From positions 1-64,000 of the forward strand of contig NZ_JAMBOR010000013.1 of assembly GCF_023715845.1 (NCBI RefSeq): DNA of 64,000 bases, in the 5' to 3' direction. The stretch is from Fictibacillus phosphorivorans. Lineage in GTDB: Bacteria; Bacillota; Bacilli; Bacillales; Fictibacillaceae. A program made the translations under genes and the position numbers. Positions 50,301 through 57,904 of this stretch are shown here, piece after piece; within the stretch, counting starts at the first letter, position 1; each line of letters opens with the position of its first letter. The notes beneath the pieces are model-generated. The model saw only the letters and a list, made by a program, of their open reading frames with translations, was not told the DNA's origin and made no database searches.

Positions 50301-50505
50301 CTTTTTCACCATCTAAAGCCAAATAAAGATGGAGGTTTGTGGAGTTCGCTTCCTGTTTTAAAACTTGCTCTTCGGTTCTGAGCGAATTGCTTCCACCCCA
50401 GCCGTCACGACTGTTGTTCCACATCTCAGCGACTCTTCCTGCATAGCTTGGATCATATTCAACGATTGTAATTTGATCGATAACAGATTGTTGGACTACT
50501 TCCAT
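47383..50505 (-). CDS. GNAT domain fused to large beta-rich protein of unknown function
   Basis: A 1040-aa cytoplasmic protein without signal peptide. Residues 10-155 are a GNAT acetyltransferase (VRDDYHGKKIGKKLVLKAVEKAIE acetyl-CoA loop; NTKATPLYKKCGFFWE end). The remainder contains several beta-sandwich-like regions (about 210-430, with NKSGKPLTVAIEG and FTVNAIDEE) and a larger part (about 440-1040) with a mutarotase/glycosidase-like look (ASVVKLYGEGLIEQHYEITN, FASWFMYFEHNLGK, MLPGVPVLCHTTEI). No catalytic motif is clear. Ribosome binding site GGAGGCAAC. It is the first gene of the unit with the amidohydrolase. A 9-codon ORF with a good ribosome binding site lies in its leader. Confidence 0.75.
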   Translation of the reverse strand: MEVVQQSVIDQITIVEYDPSYAGRVAEMWNNSRDGWGGSNSLRTEEQVLKQEANSTNLHLYLALDGEKVVGYCSFGEYREDEGALYIPLLNVRDDYHGKKIGKKLVLKAVEKAIEMKWPRLDLYTWPGNTKATPLYKKCGFFWEDRDDTTHLMNFMPSVMQIEAVSDFFNKVDWYENSTRKIEVVPDGKKENDFHYYEYSWETKEQEKLRMEFERFGRGLRLIETDDYLISATVEDFNLVFGSDYKMKYQIINKSGKPLTVAIEGMNDKNIEFQVAKEITVTGEETIEVPFTVNAIDEEQSIWRTHPTVSAMLTINGKKAPFKVGISPKFPLNLSCKFSDTLSFIGNASTFYLDLENNFNEEATFTFELPESELIDLEDRIFRISLAARIKQSVPVPFTLKKHGFYSADLKIKATKKDGSSVVFSKRIGTAFKGIGKKFAGECADYFHVYNGQYHLTHDKFDNWIKPGKGSKDFKIALMHPKLGKPFSEELARIRPYCVEPIFEEGYAGMKAIYRSNAFPGLELASVVKLYGEGLIEQHYEITNTQETETSEEVWLNNPILFSRILERAVLPYEGDIVELNDSTGSFLDYWKSKNITENWIFLRGQNNPRGISWSKEASIYFASWFMYFEHNLGKLAAHQSVETKPVVFSIGAFQDWQSFREYAVQKSNMAAERPKNHMMFSLEDGNPFVSGEECKAVVKDRKSAFFNGLIEIKRDDEILQSHLFTSDEGLTHASFEIPMDAEEPVHVLTSKMSLDEVDITRQTAAFVTKETPVQYEKSIKNELEVLSADNGELKISASGQFAPSLFSLQYKGQEWMDTPFPKPAPKSWWNPWMGGIAGLVGGTSLNSLLKEESTVAFAEKEDIKGNVWKGLRISTKYEKHETFKGLEVHTYFLMLPGVPVLCHTTEIVQTMGSYLNGENFYTGCFLNPGSELTKSWASFQSETGEWTMVYGGKGEQEMAVDRSVVFGSDEHENLLQIVADQNATFVDSYINKEVIELGCAEKLHLAHGSTHFTSPVFYLFSNKVIPDIALEDLKKIRFC

Positions 50506-50554
50506 TTTTGTTGCCTCCAGTCGTTTTATTTATGATTGTTGTGTTATTCGTTTT

Positions 50555-50584
50555 TTATTGACGTGATTTTCTGTACTGTATCAT
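50555..50584 (-). CDS. Possible 9-aa upstream ORF (leader peptide)
   Basis: MIQYRKSRQ is encoded behind AAAGGGGTGCTCACG, a strong ribosome binding site, 50 nt before the 1040-aa gene. No terminator lies between them, so any control would be translational. It may be fortuitous. Confidence 0.4.
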   Translation of the reverse strand: MIQYRKSRQ

Positions 50585-50639
50585 CGTGAGCACCCCTTTA
50601 ATTTGTTAAGTTAAAGTTAAGTAGGTAAAAGAGCAAAAT

Positions 50640-50666
50640 AAAAAAAGCCACCAGAATACTGATGAC
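50640..50666 (-). terminator. Terminator-like hairpin upstream of the 1040-aa gene
   Basis: Stem GCCACCAG/CTGATGAC with two G-U pairs, followed by seven T's on the minus strand. Second of two hairpins behind the 26-aa ORF. Confidence 0.6.
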
Positions 50667-50691
50667 CTTTGGATACACGAAAAAAGTGCAT

Positions 50692-50727
50692 AAAAAGGCC
50701 CCAGAATGCATACACATCCCAGGGCTC
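50692..50727 (-). terminator. Terminator of the 26-aa ORF
   Basis: Stem GCCCTGGG with GCCCCAG partner on the minus strand (G-U pairs allowed), followed by TTTTTATG. Confidence 0.6.
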
Positions 50728-50745
50728 CGATTCACATCATGAAAA

Positions 50746-50826
50746 TCAAACGGATTCCATAAAGAAGGTTGTGTATTGGACTTTACATTTAATTGTTTTG
50801 ATTGTTTCTAAGTTAAATTGAATCAT
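50746..50826 (-). CDS. Small peptide gene, 26 aa
   Basis: An ORF of 26 codons begins at ATG behind AAAGGAGGCGTTGGAC, one of the best ribosome binding sites in the window, and is followed within 20 bp by a terminator. The peptide starts MIQFNLETIKTIKCKVQY and ends FFMESV; it has one cysteine and no clear signal sequence. The combination of strong ribosome binding site, terminator and isolated position suggests a real expressed small protein. Not recognised. Confidence 0.55.
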   Translation of the reverse strand: MIQFNLETIKTIKCKVQYTTFFMESV

Positions 50827-50950
50827 GTCCAACGCCTCCTTTATTTGAAATATTTTCCTTACCCTAGATATTGTAATTCAAAGCTCAGGAAAAGTAAATA
50901 TAATTTTCTGAAGTTTTAAAATTGTTCTGAATGGAATGTATAGAACAGCT

Positions 50951-51102
50951 CATAGAACGTTTATATCGACCCATAGAACTTCGCTTTTGACTCATAGAAT
51001 TTGTTTAGGCTCATAGAGTCTAAGTTTTGACTCATAGGCTTTATATTTTGACCCATAGAATGATCAGTTTGACTCATAGCCGCAATGTTTAGACTCATAA
51101 AA
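50951..51102. repeat. Degenerate 21-bp periodic array, CTCATAGAA core (array B)
   Basis: Eight units with CATAG (last CATAA) at 50951, 50972, 50993, 51012, 51033, 51054, 51075 and 51096. Steps are 21 bp except one of 19, as in array A. The core is GACTCATAGAA or GACCCATAGAA, usually preceded by a TTTTGAC tract; the other bases vary. A degenerate TATAGAA precedes the first unit at 50939. Confidence 0.9.
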
Positions 51103-51124
51103 AATAAAAAGTCACTTTAACAAG

Positions 51125-51177
51125 AAAGAAGCCAATAAGGTTACCCCATGCAACATCGCTGTTACGGGTGGCTTCCC
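51125..51177 (-). terminator. Terminator of the SMP-30 family gene
   Basis: Long stem GAAGCCA...TGGCTTC with inner GTAAC/GTTAC pairing and a T-rich end on the minus strand, 30 bp after the stop. Confidence 0.55.
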
Positions 51178-51206
51178 TCATTGACTTCTCGTATTAATGA
51201 TTCAAT

Positions 51207-52085
51207 TTAACCGCCAAATGAATACGCGGGGCTACCTTTCACATCAGTTTCTACTTTAAAAAGGCCTCCTGTGAGTGGATATTTCCCCCATTCTTCTTCG
51301 GTCATGTTCTTTCTTGCTGTCGTGATGTAGAGCGTCTTAAGATCAGGACCGCCAAACGTGCATGATGTTACATTTAAAGCTGGCACCGAGATCGAAGTCA
51401 ATTGTTCACCCGTCTCAGGATTCCATCTTGAAACTTGTGCACCGTTCCAATGGGCAATCCACAGCATCCCTTCTTCATCAATCGTCATTCCATCCGGAAA
51501 TCCTTCCCCTTCTTTAAACTCGATTACTGGAACCGGATTGTCGATTGCTCCAGTCTCTCCATCATAATCAAAACGCGTTACCTTCCTAGTCGGTGTATCG
51601 ATTAAGTACATGAACCGATGATCCGGCGACCAAGCAAGCCCATTGGATATCGTGAGGTCTCCTACTTTCTTTTCCACATTAAAATCCGAATGCAAACAGT
51701 AGAGCGAGCCCTTTCCTTCTTCTTCACTCAAACTTAAGGTTCCCGCCCAGAACCTGCCGTATGGATCACACTTTCCATCATTAAAACGATTCTCTGGTAG
51801 CTGTTCTTCAGGATCAACGATTTCAGTGAGCTGCTCCGTCTCTGAATCCAAGAAATAAAATCCTTTTTGCATCGCCACAACAACCCCGCCAGATTCCCGA
51901 GGAACCACGGTACCGACTTGCTGACCAACATGAATCTCTTTATTTTCATTTGTCTTTGGATCGTAAATATTCACGGTCTTCCCTAAAATATTCACCCAAT
52001 ACAGTACACCTTTTTTCGAGTCCCAGCATGGTCCTTCGCCAAGAGCCGCTTTCGCTGGCAATACTAATTCTGCTACGTCTTTCAC
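51207..52085 (-). CDS. SMP-30/gluconolactonase/LRE family protein
   Basis: A 292-aa six-bladed beta-propeller lactonase. Metal ligands expected of the family appear as Glu in ALGEGPCWD (about residue 16), Asn in TISNGLAWSPD (about 145) and Asp in GFPDGMTIDEEGMLWIAHW (about 197). Such enzymes hydrolyse sugar or other lactones; the substrate is not predictable. The frame opens at 52124, but a GTG at 52085 has AGGAGGTTTTAGA directly upstream, inside the longer version, so MKDVAELVLPAKA is the likely start. Single gene. Confidence 0.9.
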   Translation of the reverse strand: MKDVAELVLPAKAALGEGPCWDSKKGVLYWVNILGKTVNIYDPKTNENKEIHVGQQVGTVVPRESGGVVVAMQKGFYFLDSETEQLTEIVDPEEQLPENRFNDGKCDPYGRFWAGTLSLSEEEGKGSLYCLHSDFNVEKKVGDLTISNGLAWSPDHRFMYLIDTPTRKVTRFDYDGETGAIDNPVPVIEFKEGEGFPDGMTIDEEGMLWIAHWNGAQVSRWNPETGEQLTSISVPALNVTSCTFGGPDLKTLYITTARKNMTEEEWGKYPLTGGLFKVETDVKGSPAYSFGG

Positions 52086-52400
52086 TCTAAAACCTCCTGT
52101 TGGCAGTTCGTTATCTACTTTCATTCCCTTAACTCACTATAAATATGATTTTGATTATATCATTTCTTATCCAAGGTACGAGTAGAAACGGGAAATTACA
52201 CGAATAGTTATATTGCACTATCCTAGCGAGTGAATACATTTTACCAGATCATTCTTTAATAGATTTCTAGCCTGTTCTAAACCTGCTTCTATCGACTAGT
52301 AGATTTATGAAAATTCTATAAAAAATAGTCTATTTTACTATTTCTGAATACTAATTTCCTTTAGCTATTTATAGTATAATATGGGACTTTTTGTAGATGT

Positions 52401-52429
52401 TTGACAAATATTGTTTTGTTACTTTTAAA
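52401..52429 (+). promoter_or_regulatory. Candidate promoter of the S8 protease gene
   Basis: TTGACA, 17-bp spacer, TTTAAA; transcription would begin about 100 bp before the GTG start. The remaining 410-bp gap (52086-52538) is AT-rich with nothing else I can support. Confidence 0.45.
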
Positions 52430-52538
52430 TGACAGATTATTTGCAAAATAAAAATATCTGAAAAAAATGATTTGGACAAGGAGGCTAACGTTAGGGATCG
52501 TAAAGTTACGATAATAAATGGAGAAAAGGGGTTTTTAG

Positions 52539-55500
52539 GTGAGTAGATTAAATATCTTGAAAAAAAGCATCGTACTTTTATTTATTTTTTTATTAACATT
52601 TTCAAATTTAGCCTTTGCCACGACACCAAACACGAACACAAATAACCTAGGTTCAGAAAAGGCTACATCAGCAACGAAAGAAGAAGCTTTTGATAACGTG
52701 AAGGCTGACCTTCCATTTAAAGCTAAGGACAAAGTCAGAGTAATTGTAGAAGTAGAAGGTAAAACTGCCATTGAATTGGCAAAAGAAAAAGGAACCAACT
52801 ATACAAAGCTAGCAAAATCTTCACAAAAAGCATTGCAAGAAAAGGTAACAACTGCACAAAAGCAAGTCAAGCAGAGTATTGCTGATCAGAAAGTCGCCAT
52901 GAATTATAAATTTAACTTTACGACTGTTGTAAATGGATTTAGCGGTGAAGTGCAATACAGTGAGATTAAAAATATTGAAAAACTGCCAGGGGTAAAAGGC
53001 GTTTACGTATCAAACGAATACGAAAGACCAATCGTGGAACCCGATATGGTCACAAGCCACGAATTTATCCAATCCTATAAAGCTTGGACAGAAGGTAAAT
53101 ACAAAGGCGAAGGAATGGTCGTTTCTGTGATTGACTCTGGGATTGATCCCTCTCACAAAGATTTCGTACTTAGTCCTGAAACAGATGAAGATCTTACAGA
53201 ATCAGAGGTTAATAGTCTAAAAGAAGAACATCAGTTGTCAGGCGTATTTTTTACTGAAAAAGTGCCATATGGGTATAACTATTTTGACCGCAATACGAAA
53301 ATCCGTGATTTAGTACCTGATGGATCCAATCATGGTATGCATGTTGCAGGTATTGTAGCGGCGAACGGTAACCCTGAAGATGGAGGTATCAAAGGTGTTG
53401 CGCCTGAAGCACAACTATTAGCGATGAAAGTTTTCAGTAACGATCCTGGGTACTCCTCTACTTTTTCAGATGTTTACATAGCAGCGATCGATGACTCAAT
53501 CAAATTAGGAGCAGATGCGATTAATATGAGTCTAGGTTCTGTTGCTGCTTTCTATTCTCCGGACGATCTAGCAAATCTAGCAATCACTAGAGCCGTAGAT
53601 AATGGTGTGGTCGTTTCGGTATCAGCCGGAAATTCGCGCCATATTGGTGACCCTGAGAAAACACCGTTTGCAGAGAACCCGGATATCGGGGTTGTTGGAG
53701 CACCAGGTCTATCCTATGATTCTATCCAAGTTGCTGCTTCTGGAAATAAGCAGACGTGGTTTAATTACAATCTATCTTTAAACGGAAATCTGATCGACGG
53801 CTTCGGTTATTCAAGCGATGATTGGGTTGAAAAACTAGGCGAGCAACAATATGAGATCGTTTCATTAGGAAATAAATCCGGTTCCGAGTCTGATTATGAA
53901 GGGATCGATGTTTCGGGTAAAATTGTTGTCGTTACACGTGGCGGTACCCCAGGTCCGTTCATAGACAAGGCTGCAGTTGCAGCTGAACAAGGCGCGGTAG
54001 GAATAATCGTGGCAGACAATGGTACTGGCGGAACGATCTATCGTGATCAAGGACATTTTGCAATCCCTTTCATACTTACAACAAAAGAAACGGGCGACCA
54101 ATTAAACAGCCTTTATAATGATGGAAATAAAAGCCTTACTTTCACGGTTGATACGGCTGAGCCCTCTCCACAACAGGGACGACCAACTTCTTTCTCTTCA
54201 TGGGGATCCACACCAAGTTTGGATCTCAAACCAGAGGTCATGGCGCCAGGTGGTAACATCTACTCTACCCTCAATGATGATAAATACGGGTGGATGAGTG
54301 GTACATCTATGGCAGCCCCTCATGTTGCAGGTGGATCTGCGCTCGTAATGGAGTACATTCAAGAACACGCAGATTATAAAGACCTATCTGCTAGTGAACA
54401 GGCTCATTTAGCAAAAACGTTATTAATGAATACTGCTGAGGTTGTAAAAGGTACGAATGGATATGCCTTCTCCCCTCGTGTGCAAGGGGCCGGGCAAATG
54501 CAAATACACAATGCAACAACCACTCCTGTACGTGTTGTTGATCCAAATACAAACGAAGCCAAGGTGGAATTACGTGACTTTACGGAGAAAACAGTCACTT
54601 TTACCGTAGAAGCGACCAATGATTCTAAGGATAAAGATGTCACTTATGCTGTTAACGTGGATGTGCTGACTGATGCTATTCAACGAACTGCTGAAGGAGA
54701 TTTGAACTGGTCAGCAGCTGTAGAAAGTGAAGGAAATCCTCATTTACGAGGCGGTGAGCCGTTAAAGAATATAAATGTTGATGCACCAGAAACCGTTTCC
54801 GTACCTGCTGGAGAGTCCGTTGAGGTTCAAATCAGCATCGATCTTACTCATGCAAGAATCCCTGGTTATAATGAAGACGGATCACCGAATGAAGAAGGAT
54901 TCGACCTAAAAGAAGACATCTTCGTAGAAGGATTTGTCCGTTTTGAAGATGTTGATGGTGAAGAAGCCAACCTTGTTGTCCCTTATCTCGGTTTTTATGG
55001 AAAGTGGGATCGCCCAAGCATTTTTGATGGCATGAACCACATAGATGATAAGTTCTTTTATCAATTTTGCTGGGGAAATCCATGTGCCGGCCTTTACCAA
55101 AAACCTGGTAACGATGGATACCTTGGATGGGATCCGATCAATGGTTATGAGAATGCTGTAAGCAAATATGCTATCTCTCCAAATGGTGATGGCGTTTATG
55201 ATACCGTCACGCCTATGGTTACTTTCTTAAGGAATGCTAGTGATGTCCAATACAATATCTTGGATGAAGATAAGAACAAAATCCGGACGATCCGAAATGA
55301 AAAAAATGTTAGAAAAAACTATGCAAGCTGTTTTTGCCGAAGAGATTCCGGTTACTTAGCAGAACGGGGCTGGGATGGAAAAGTCAACGGTGAAGTTGTT
55401 CCAGATGGAAAATATTATTTTGAAATCAAAGCTCGTATCGATATGAAACATCGCCAAGCAGACTGGCAAAGTAAGAAGATTCCTTTTATGATTGACACGA

Positions 55501-56642
55501 AACAACCTGAAGTTTCGGCTAAGTATGACCTTACAACTAAAACATTGACCTGGGAAGCGAATGACGGCACAGGAATCGGGATTTCTCATTTCTTTATCAA
55601 AGTAGATGGAGAGAACATACTGCCAGAAAATACGTTTTTGCCTTCTAACACGAGAGAATATGATTTATCAGATGTAGAGGTTCCTGAGGGTTCTGAAGTG
55701 AAAGTTGTCGCTTATGACTTTAGTCAAAATATCACAGAGCAAGAAGCTGATCTTGTAGTAAGCGGTGACGAAACGGATCCCATCATTGTCTTACAGGCTC
55801 CTTCAAGTGGAACGATTCTTTCTTCAAAAACCATCAACTTAAGAGGTTTTGTAACGGATGAATCCCCTCTCGAAGCTGTTTATGTGAATGGTGAATCTGT
55901 TGAGTTCAATCGAGTAATCGAGTTCGATGAAGAAAGATACCGCTTTGATATGGAGTGGACCGTTGAAGAAGATGAAGTCTATGAGATTGAAGTTAAAGCC
56001 GTAGATATTGCGGGTAACGAAACCGAATTCCGCAGAAGACCGATTTTCGTTGATACAACACCGGCAATCATCGGGGTAGATGCACCCGCTGCTGTTCAAC
56101 ATTCTATGACATCCACTCCAATAAACATTCATGTTCAAGATAATTACGATTTAATTCGAGTTTTCGTAAATGATGATGAAATCGAGTACCATCCTGGTCC
56201 AAGTTCTTTCGAGCATCCAGTTCCGTTGGATCTAAACCTTCAAGAAGTAGTCAACCTTAAAGAAGGAGACAATACATTTACCATTCGTACAGTTGATTTA
56301 GCAGGTGCCACGACCACACAAACAGTTAACATCTACCGGCTGAGTGAGGGAGAAACTTCTATCATTAATGAAACAAGTGTTACACCAAGAAAAATAACAA
56401 ACTTGAAAAAAGCTGTTTCTATTTCTGCAAAGGCAACTAAATCGATTAAATGGTCTACCAAGATTGTTACCCCAAGTGGTGATCAAATTGAATTACCAAA
56501 GACCAGTGGTAAACGATTTAAAGAAAAATACAAGCTCGGAAAAGATGCTGAAAATGGAACATATCAAGTTGTTTTCAGTGGCGTCGGTTCTCCGGACGAT
56601 CATGTAGCTCAAGTCATTGAGGAATTCATTGTGGAAAAATAG
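52539..56642 (+). CDS. Large secreted subtilisin-family (S8) serine protease
   Basis: A 1367-aa preproprotease. Signal peptide (residues 1-29), I9-type propeptide (about 65-165), then the S8 domain with catalytic Asp in VISVIDSGIDPSHKD-like VVSVIDSGID (about residue 199), His in SNHGMHVAGIVAANG (about 266) and Ser in MSGTSMAAPHVAGG (about 590). A PA domain (about 455-545) is inserted before the serine, as in Vpr-type enzymes. After residue 650 come Fn3/Ig-like domains and a C-terminal module. The segment about 845-950 has five cysteines (CWGNPC, CFC), uncommon for Bacillus exoproteases. GTG start with AAAAGGGG. Single gene. Confidence 0.93.
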   Translation: MSRLNILKKSIVLLFIFLLTFSNLAFATTPNTNTNNLGSEKATSATKEEAFDNVKADLPFKAKDKVRVIVEVEGKTAIELAKEKGTNYTKLAKSSQKALQEKVTTAQKQVKQSIADQKVAMNYKFNFTTVVNGFSGEVQYSEIKNIEKLPGVKGVYVSNEYERPIVEPDMVTSHEFIQSYKAWTEGKYKGEGMVVSVIDSGIDPSHKDFVLSPETDEDLTESEVNSLKEEHQLSGVFFTEKVPYGYNYFDRNTKIRDLVPDGSNHGMHVAGIVAANGNPEDGGIKGVAPEAQLLAMKVFSNDPGYSSTFSDVYIAAIDDSIKLGADAINMSLGSVAAFYSPDDLANLAITRAVDNGVVVSVSAGNSRHIGDPEKTPFAENPDIGVVGAPGLSYDSIQVAASGNKQTWFNYNLSLNGNLIDGFGYSSDDWVEKLGEQQYEIVSLGNKSGSESDYEGIDVSGKIVVVTRGGTPGPFIDKAAVAAEQGAVGIIVADNGTGGTIYRDQGHFAIPFILTTKETGDQLNSLYNDGNKSLTFTVDTAEPSPQQGRPTSFSSWGSTPSLDLKPEVMAPGGNIYSTLNDDKYGWMSGTSMAAPHVAGGSALVMEYIQEHADYKDLSASEQAHLAKTLLMNTAEVVKGTNGYAFSPRVQGAGQMQIHNATTTPVRVVDPNTNEAKVELRDFTEKTVTFTVEATNDSKDKDVTYAVNVDVLTDAIQRTAEGDLNWSAAVESEGNPHLRGGEPLKNINVDAPETVSVPAGESVEVQISIDLTHARIPGYNEDGSPNEEGFDLKEDIFVEGFVRFEDVDGEEANLVVPYLGFYGKWDRPSIFDGMNHIDDKFFYQFCWGNPCAGLYQKPGNDGYLGWDPINGYENAVSKYAISPNGDGVYDTVTPMVTFLRNASDVQYNILDEDKNKIRTIRNEKNVRKNYASCFCRRDSGYLAERGWDGKVNGEVVPDGKYYFEIKARIDMKHRQADWQSKKIPFMIDTKQPEVSAKYDLTTKTLTWEANDGTGIGISHFFIKVDGENILPENTFLPSNTREYDLSDVEVPEGSEVKVVAYDFSQNITEQEADLVVSGDETDPIIVLQAPSSGTILSSKTINLRGFVTDESPLEAVYVNGESVEFNRVIEFDEERYRFDMEWTVEEDEVYEIEVKAVDIAGNETEFRRRPIFVDTTPAIIGVDAPAAVQHSMTSTPINIHVQDNYDLIRVFVNDDEIEYHPGPSSFEHPVPLDLNLQEVVNLKEGDNTFTIRTVDLAGATTTQTVNIYRLSEGETSIINETSVTPRKITNLKKAVSISAKATKSIKWSTKIVTPSGDQIELPKTSGKRFKEKYKLGKDAENGTYQVVFSGVGSPDDHVAQVIEEFIVEK

Positions 56643-56659
56643 GTTAAAGGCTCTTTCAT

Positions 56660-56694
56660 GAAAAGCTCCTGTCATTCTGCAGGAGCTTTGTTTA
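56660..56694 (+). terminator. Terminator of the S8 protease gene
   Basis: Perfect stem AAAGCTCCTG/CAGGAGCTTT with an 8-nt loop and TTTGTTT on the plus strand. Confidence 0.9.
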
Positions 56695-56890
56695 TTAGAG
56701 ATATTGAGCAATGGTTGCTGAAACCTTGTCAGTTTATTCATTAGATTTTGGAAAAAACATTAGAAGTTGGTCATAATGAAATTGTATAACCGGCTTTGAC
56801 CATTTAGGTGTTAAACTTCTACAAAAATGTTGACGCGAATTTATTGTGAGAAGAAAAGTCAATGTGTGGATGACGATATCACTCACGTAG

Positions 56891-56989
56891 ATGAATATAA
56901 AAAATGATCTAGAACGTTTGACTGAGATGGAAAAAGTCATCGGAGAGGGTTATAAATCGATGGATTTATATCGCAGACAAACGAAATAA
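56891..56989 (+). CDS. Possible 32-aa ORF or gene fragment
   Basis: ATG to TAA gives a 32-residue, helical, charged peptide (MNIKNDLERLTEMEKVIGEG and a short SMDLYRRQTK end). It looks protein-like and is followed at once by a strong terminator, but an in-frame TAG directly precedes the ATG and no ribosome binding site is seen. Most likely the 3' remnant of a small gene. The gap 56695-56890 holds nothing else I can support. Confidence 0.35.
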   Translation: MNIKNDLERLTEMEKVIGEGYKSMDLYRRQTK

Positions 56990-57027
56990 AAACAAAAGTG
57001 ACGAACTTTCTCGTCACTTTTGTTTTA
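56989..57027 (+). terminator. Strong terminator
   Basis: A perfect 16-bp stem, AAAACAAAAGTGACGA and complement, with a 6-nt loop; the arms themselves give T-rich ends on both strands. Confidence 0.9.
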
Positions 57028-57133
57028 TGGAAACTGATAGAACCGCTAGTTATGTTAGTCAAAAAACCAAGGAATTTTATCCGCTGTGAAGAATACCTTT
57101 TAATATTCCATCTGAATATAGGAGGTATCTAAA

Positions 57134-57592
57134 TTGAAGAAAAAACTCCTTATCGCCGTTTTTTTATTATTTGGGTTCGCTTTCGCATCAACGTTTTTTA
57201 ACGGACAAGATTCACAAGTAAAAAAAGCAGAAACCACTATATCCACAGAACCTTCAAAAAATGATGGAACTGTTTTCTACAAAGGTGAAAATGACTTTTG
57301 GGAAGCAGAGTTTTTCATTACAAAAAATATGGTGAACCAGCTAAGAGTCGAACCTAAATCCACGAATAATGAACTCCCAAAACAGCTAACCTTCACATTA
57401 AGTACGGCTTTTTCTCAAGATAAAAAACAACATCAACTTGGTAAATTTACCGTATCGTTTGATGATTTCCCAAGTGAGTTGTCCCTTCATTTTAAAGAAA
57501 ATAAAATCTTGAAACCTCTAGAGGAAAACTTGGTCTTAAAAATCACCGGTGAAGGACATTATCAGTTTTTTAATATGTATGTAGTTGATTAA
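57134..57592 (+). CDS. Hypothetical secreted or anchored protein
   Basis: A 152-aa protein with a signal-anchor (residues 1-20, KKKLLIAVFLLFGFAFAS) and no lipobox cysteine. The mature part is beta-rich with a FYKGENDFWEAEFFITKNMV segment and a C-terminal KITGEGHYQFFNMYVVD, a layout like small exported Ig-like or DUF-type proteins of bacilli. I do not recognise the family. Start is TTG with GGAGGTATCTAAA. Single gene between the 57.0-kb terminator and a convergent small ORF. Confidence 0.7.
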   Translation: MKKKLLIAVFLLFGFAFASTFFNGQDSQVKKAETTISTEPSKNDGTVFYKGENDFWEAEFFITKNMVNQLRVEPKSTNNELPKQLTFTLSTAFSQDKKQHQLGKFTVSFDDFPSELSLHFKENKILKPLEENLVLKITGEGHYQFFNMYVVD

Positions 57593-57628
57593 TCGTTAAC
57601 CATCTATACAAGTAGGCTAATGTAAAAT

Positions 57629-57760
57629 TTACTTATCTTTAATTTCTCTTAATAGCTCAATCATTTTTTCGTTTTGCTCAATCATGGTTTCATTTTGTTT
57701 TCTGAATTTCGCCATATCAAACAAAAAAACAAGTAAGATGATTAAAATAAAAAATTCCAT
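57629..57760 (-). CDS. Small membrane protein, 43 aa
   Basis: A 43-codon ORF with GAGAGGAGTGGGTT before its ATG. The product has one N-terminal transmembrane helix (MEFFILIILLVFLFDMAKF) and a C-terminal coiled-coil-like cytoplasmic tail with a repeated MIEQNEK/MIELLRE pattern. Such single-helix small proteins are frequent in Bacillus. Not recognised; too short for most gene finders. It is convergent to the 57.1-kb gene and divergent from the cyuA-like gene. Confidence 0.65.
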   Translation of the reverse strand: MEFFILIILLVFLFDMAKFRKQNETMIEQNEKMIELLREIKDK

Positions 57761-57904
57761 AACCCACTCCTCTCTAGGGTTTCATTTTAACATATTTATA
57801 CAATTGAATTTCTTTGATTAGGTGATAATTACCTCTTCCCTTTTTCTATATCTACCCGTTATTGTAAGAGATAGAGAAAATATCTGGATGGAGCTGAACG
57901 AAAC

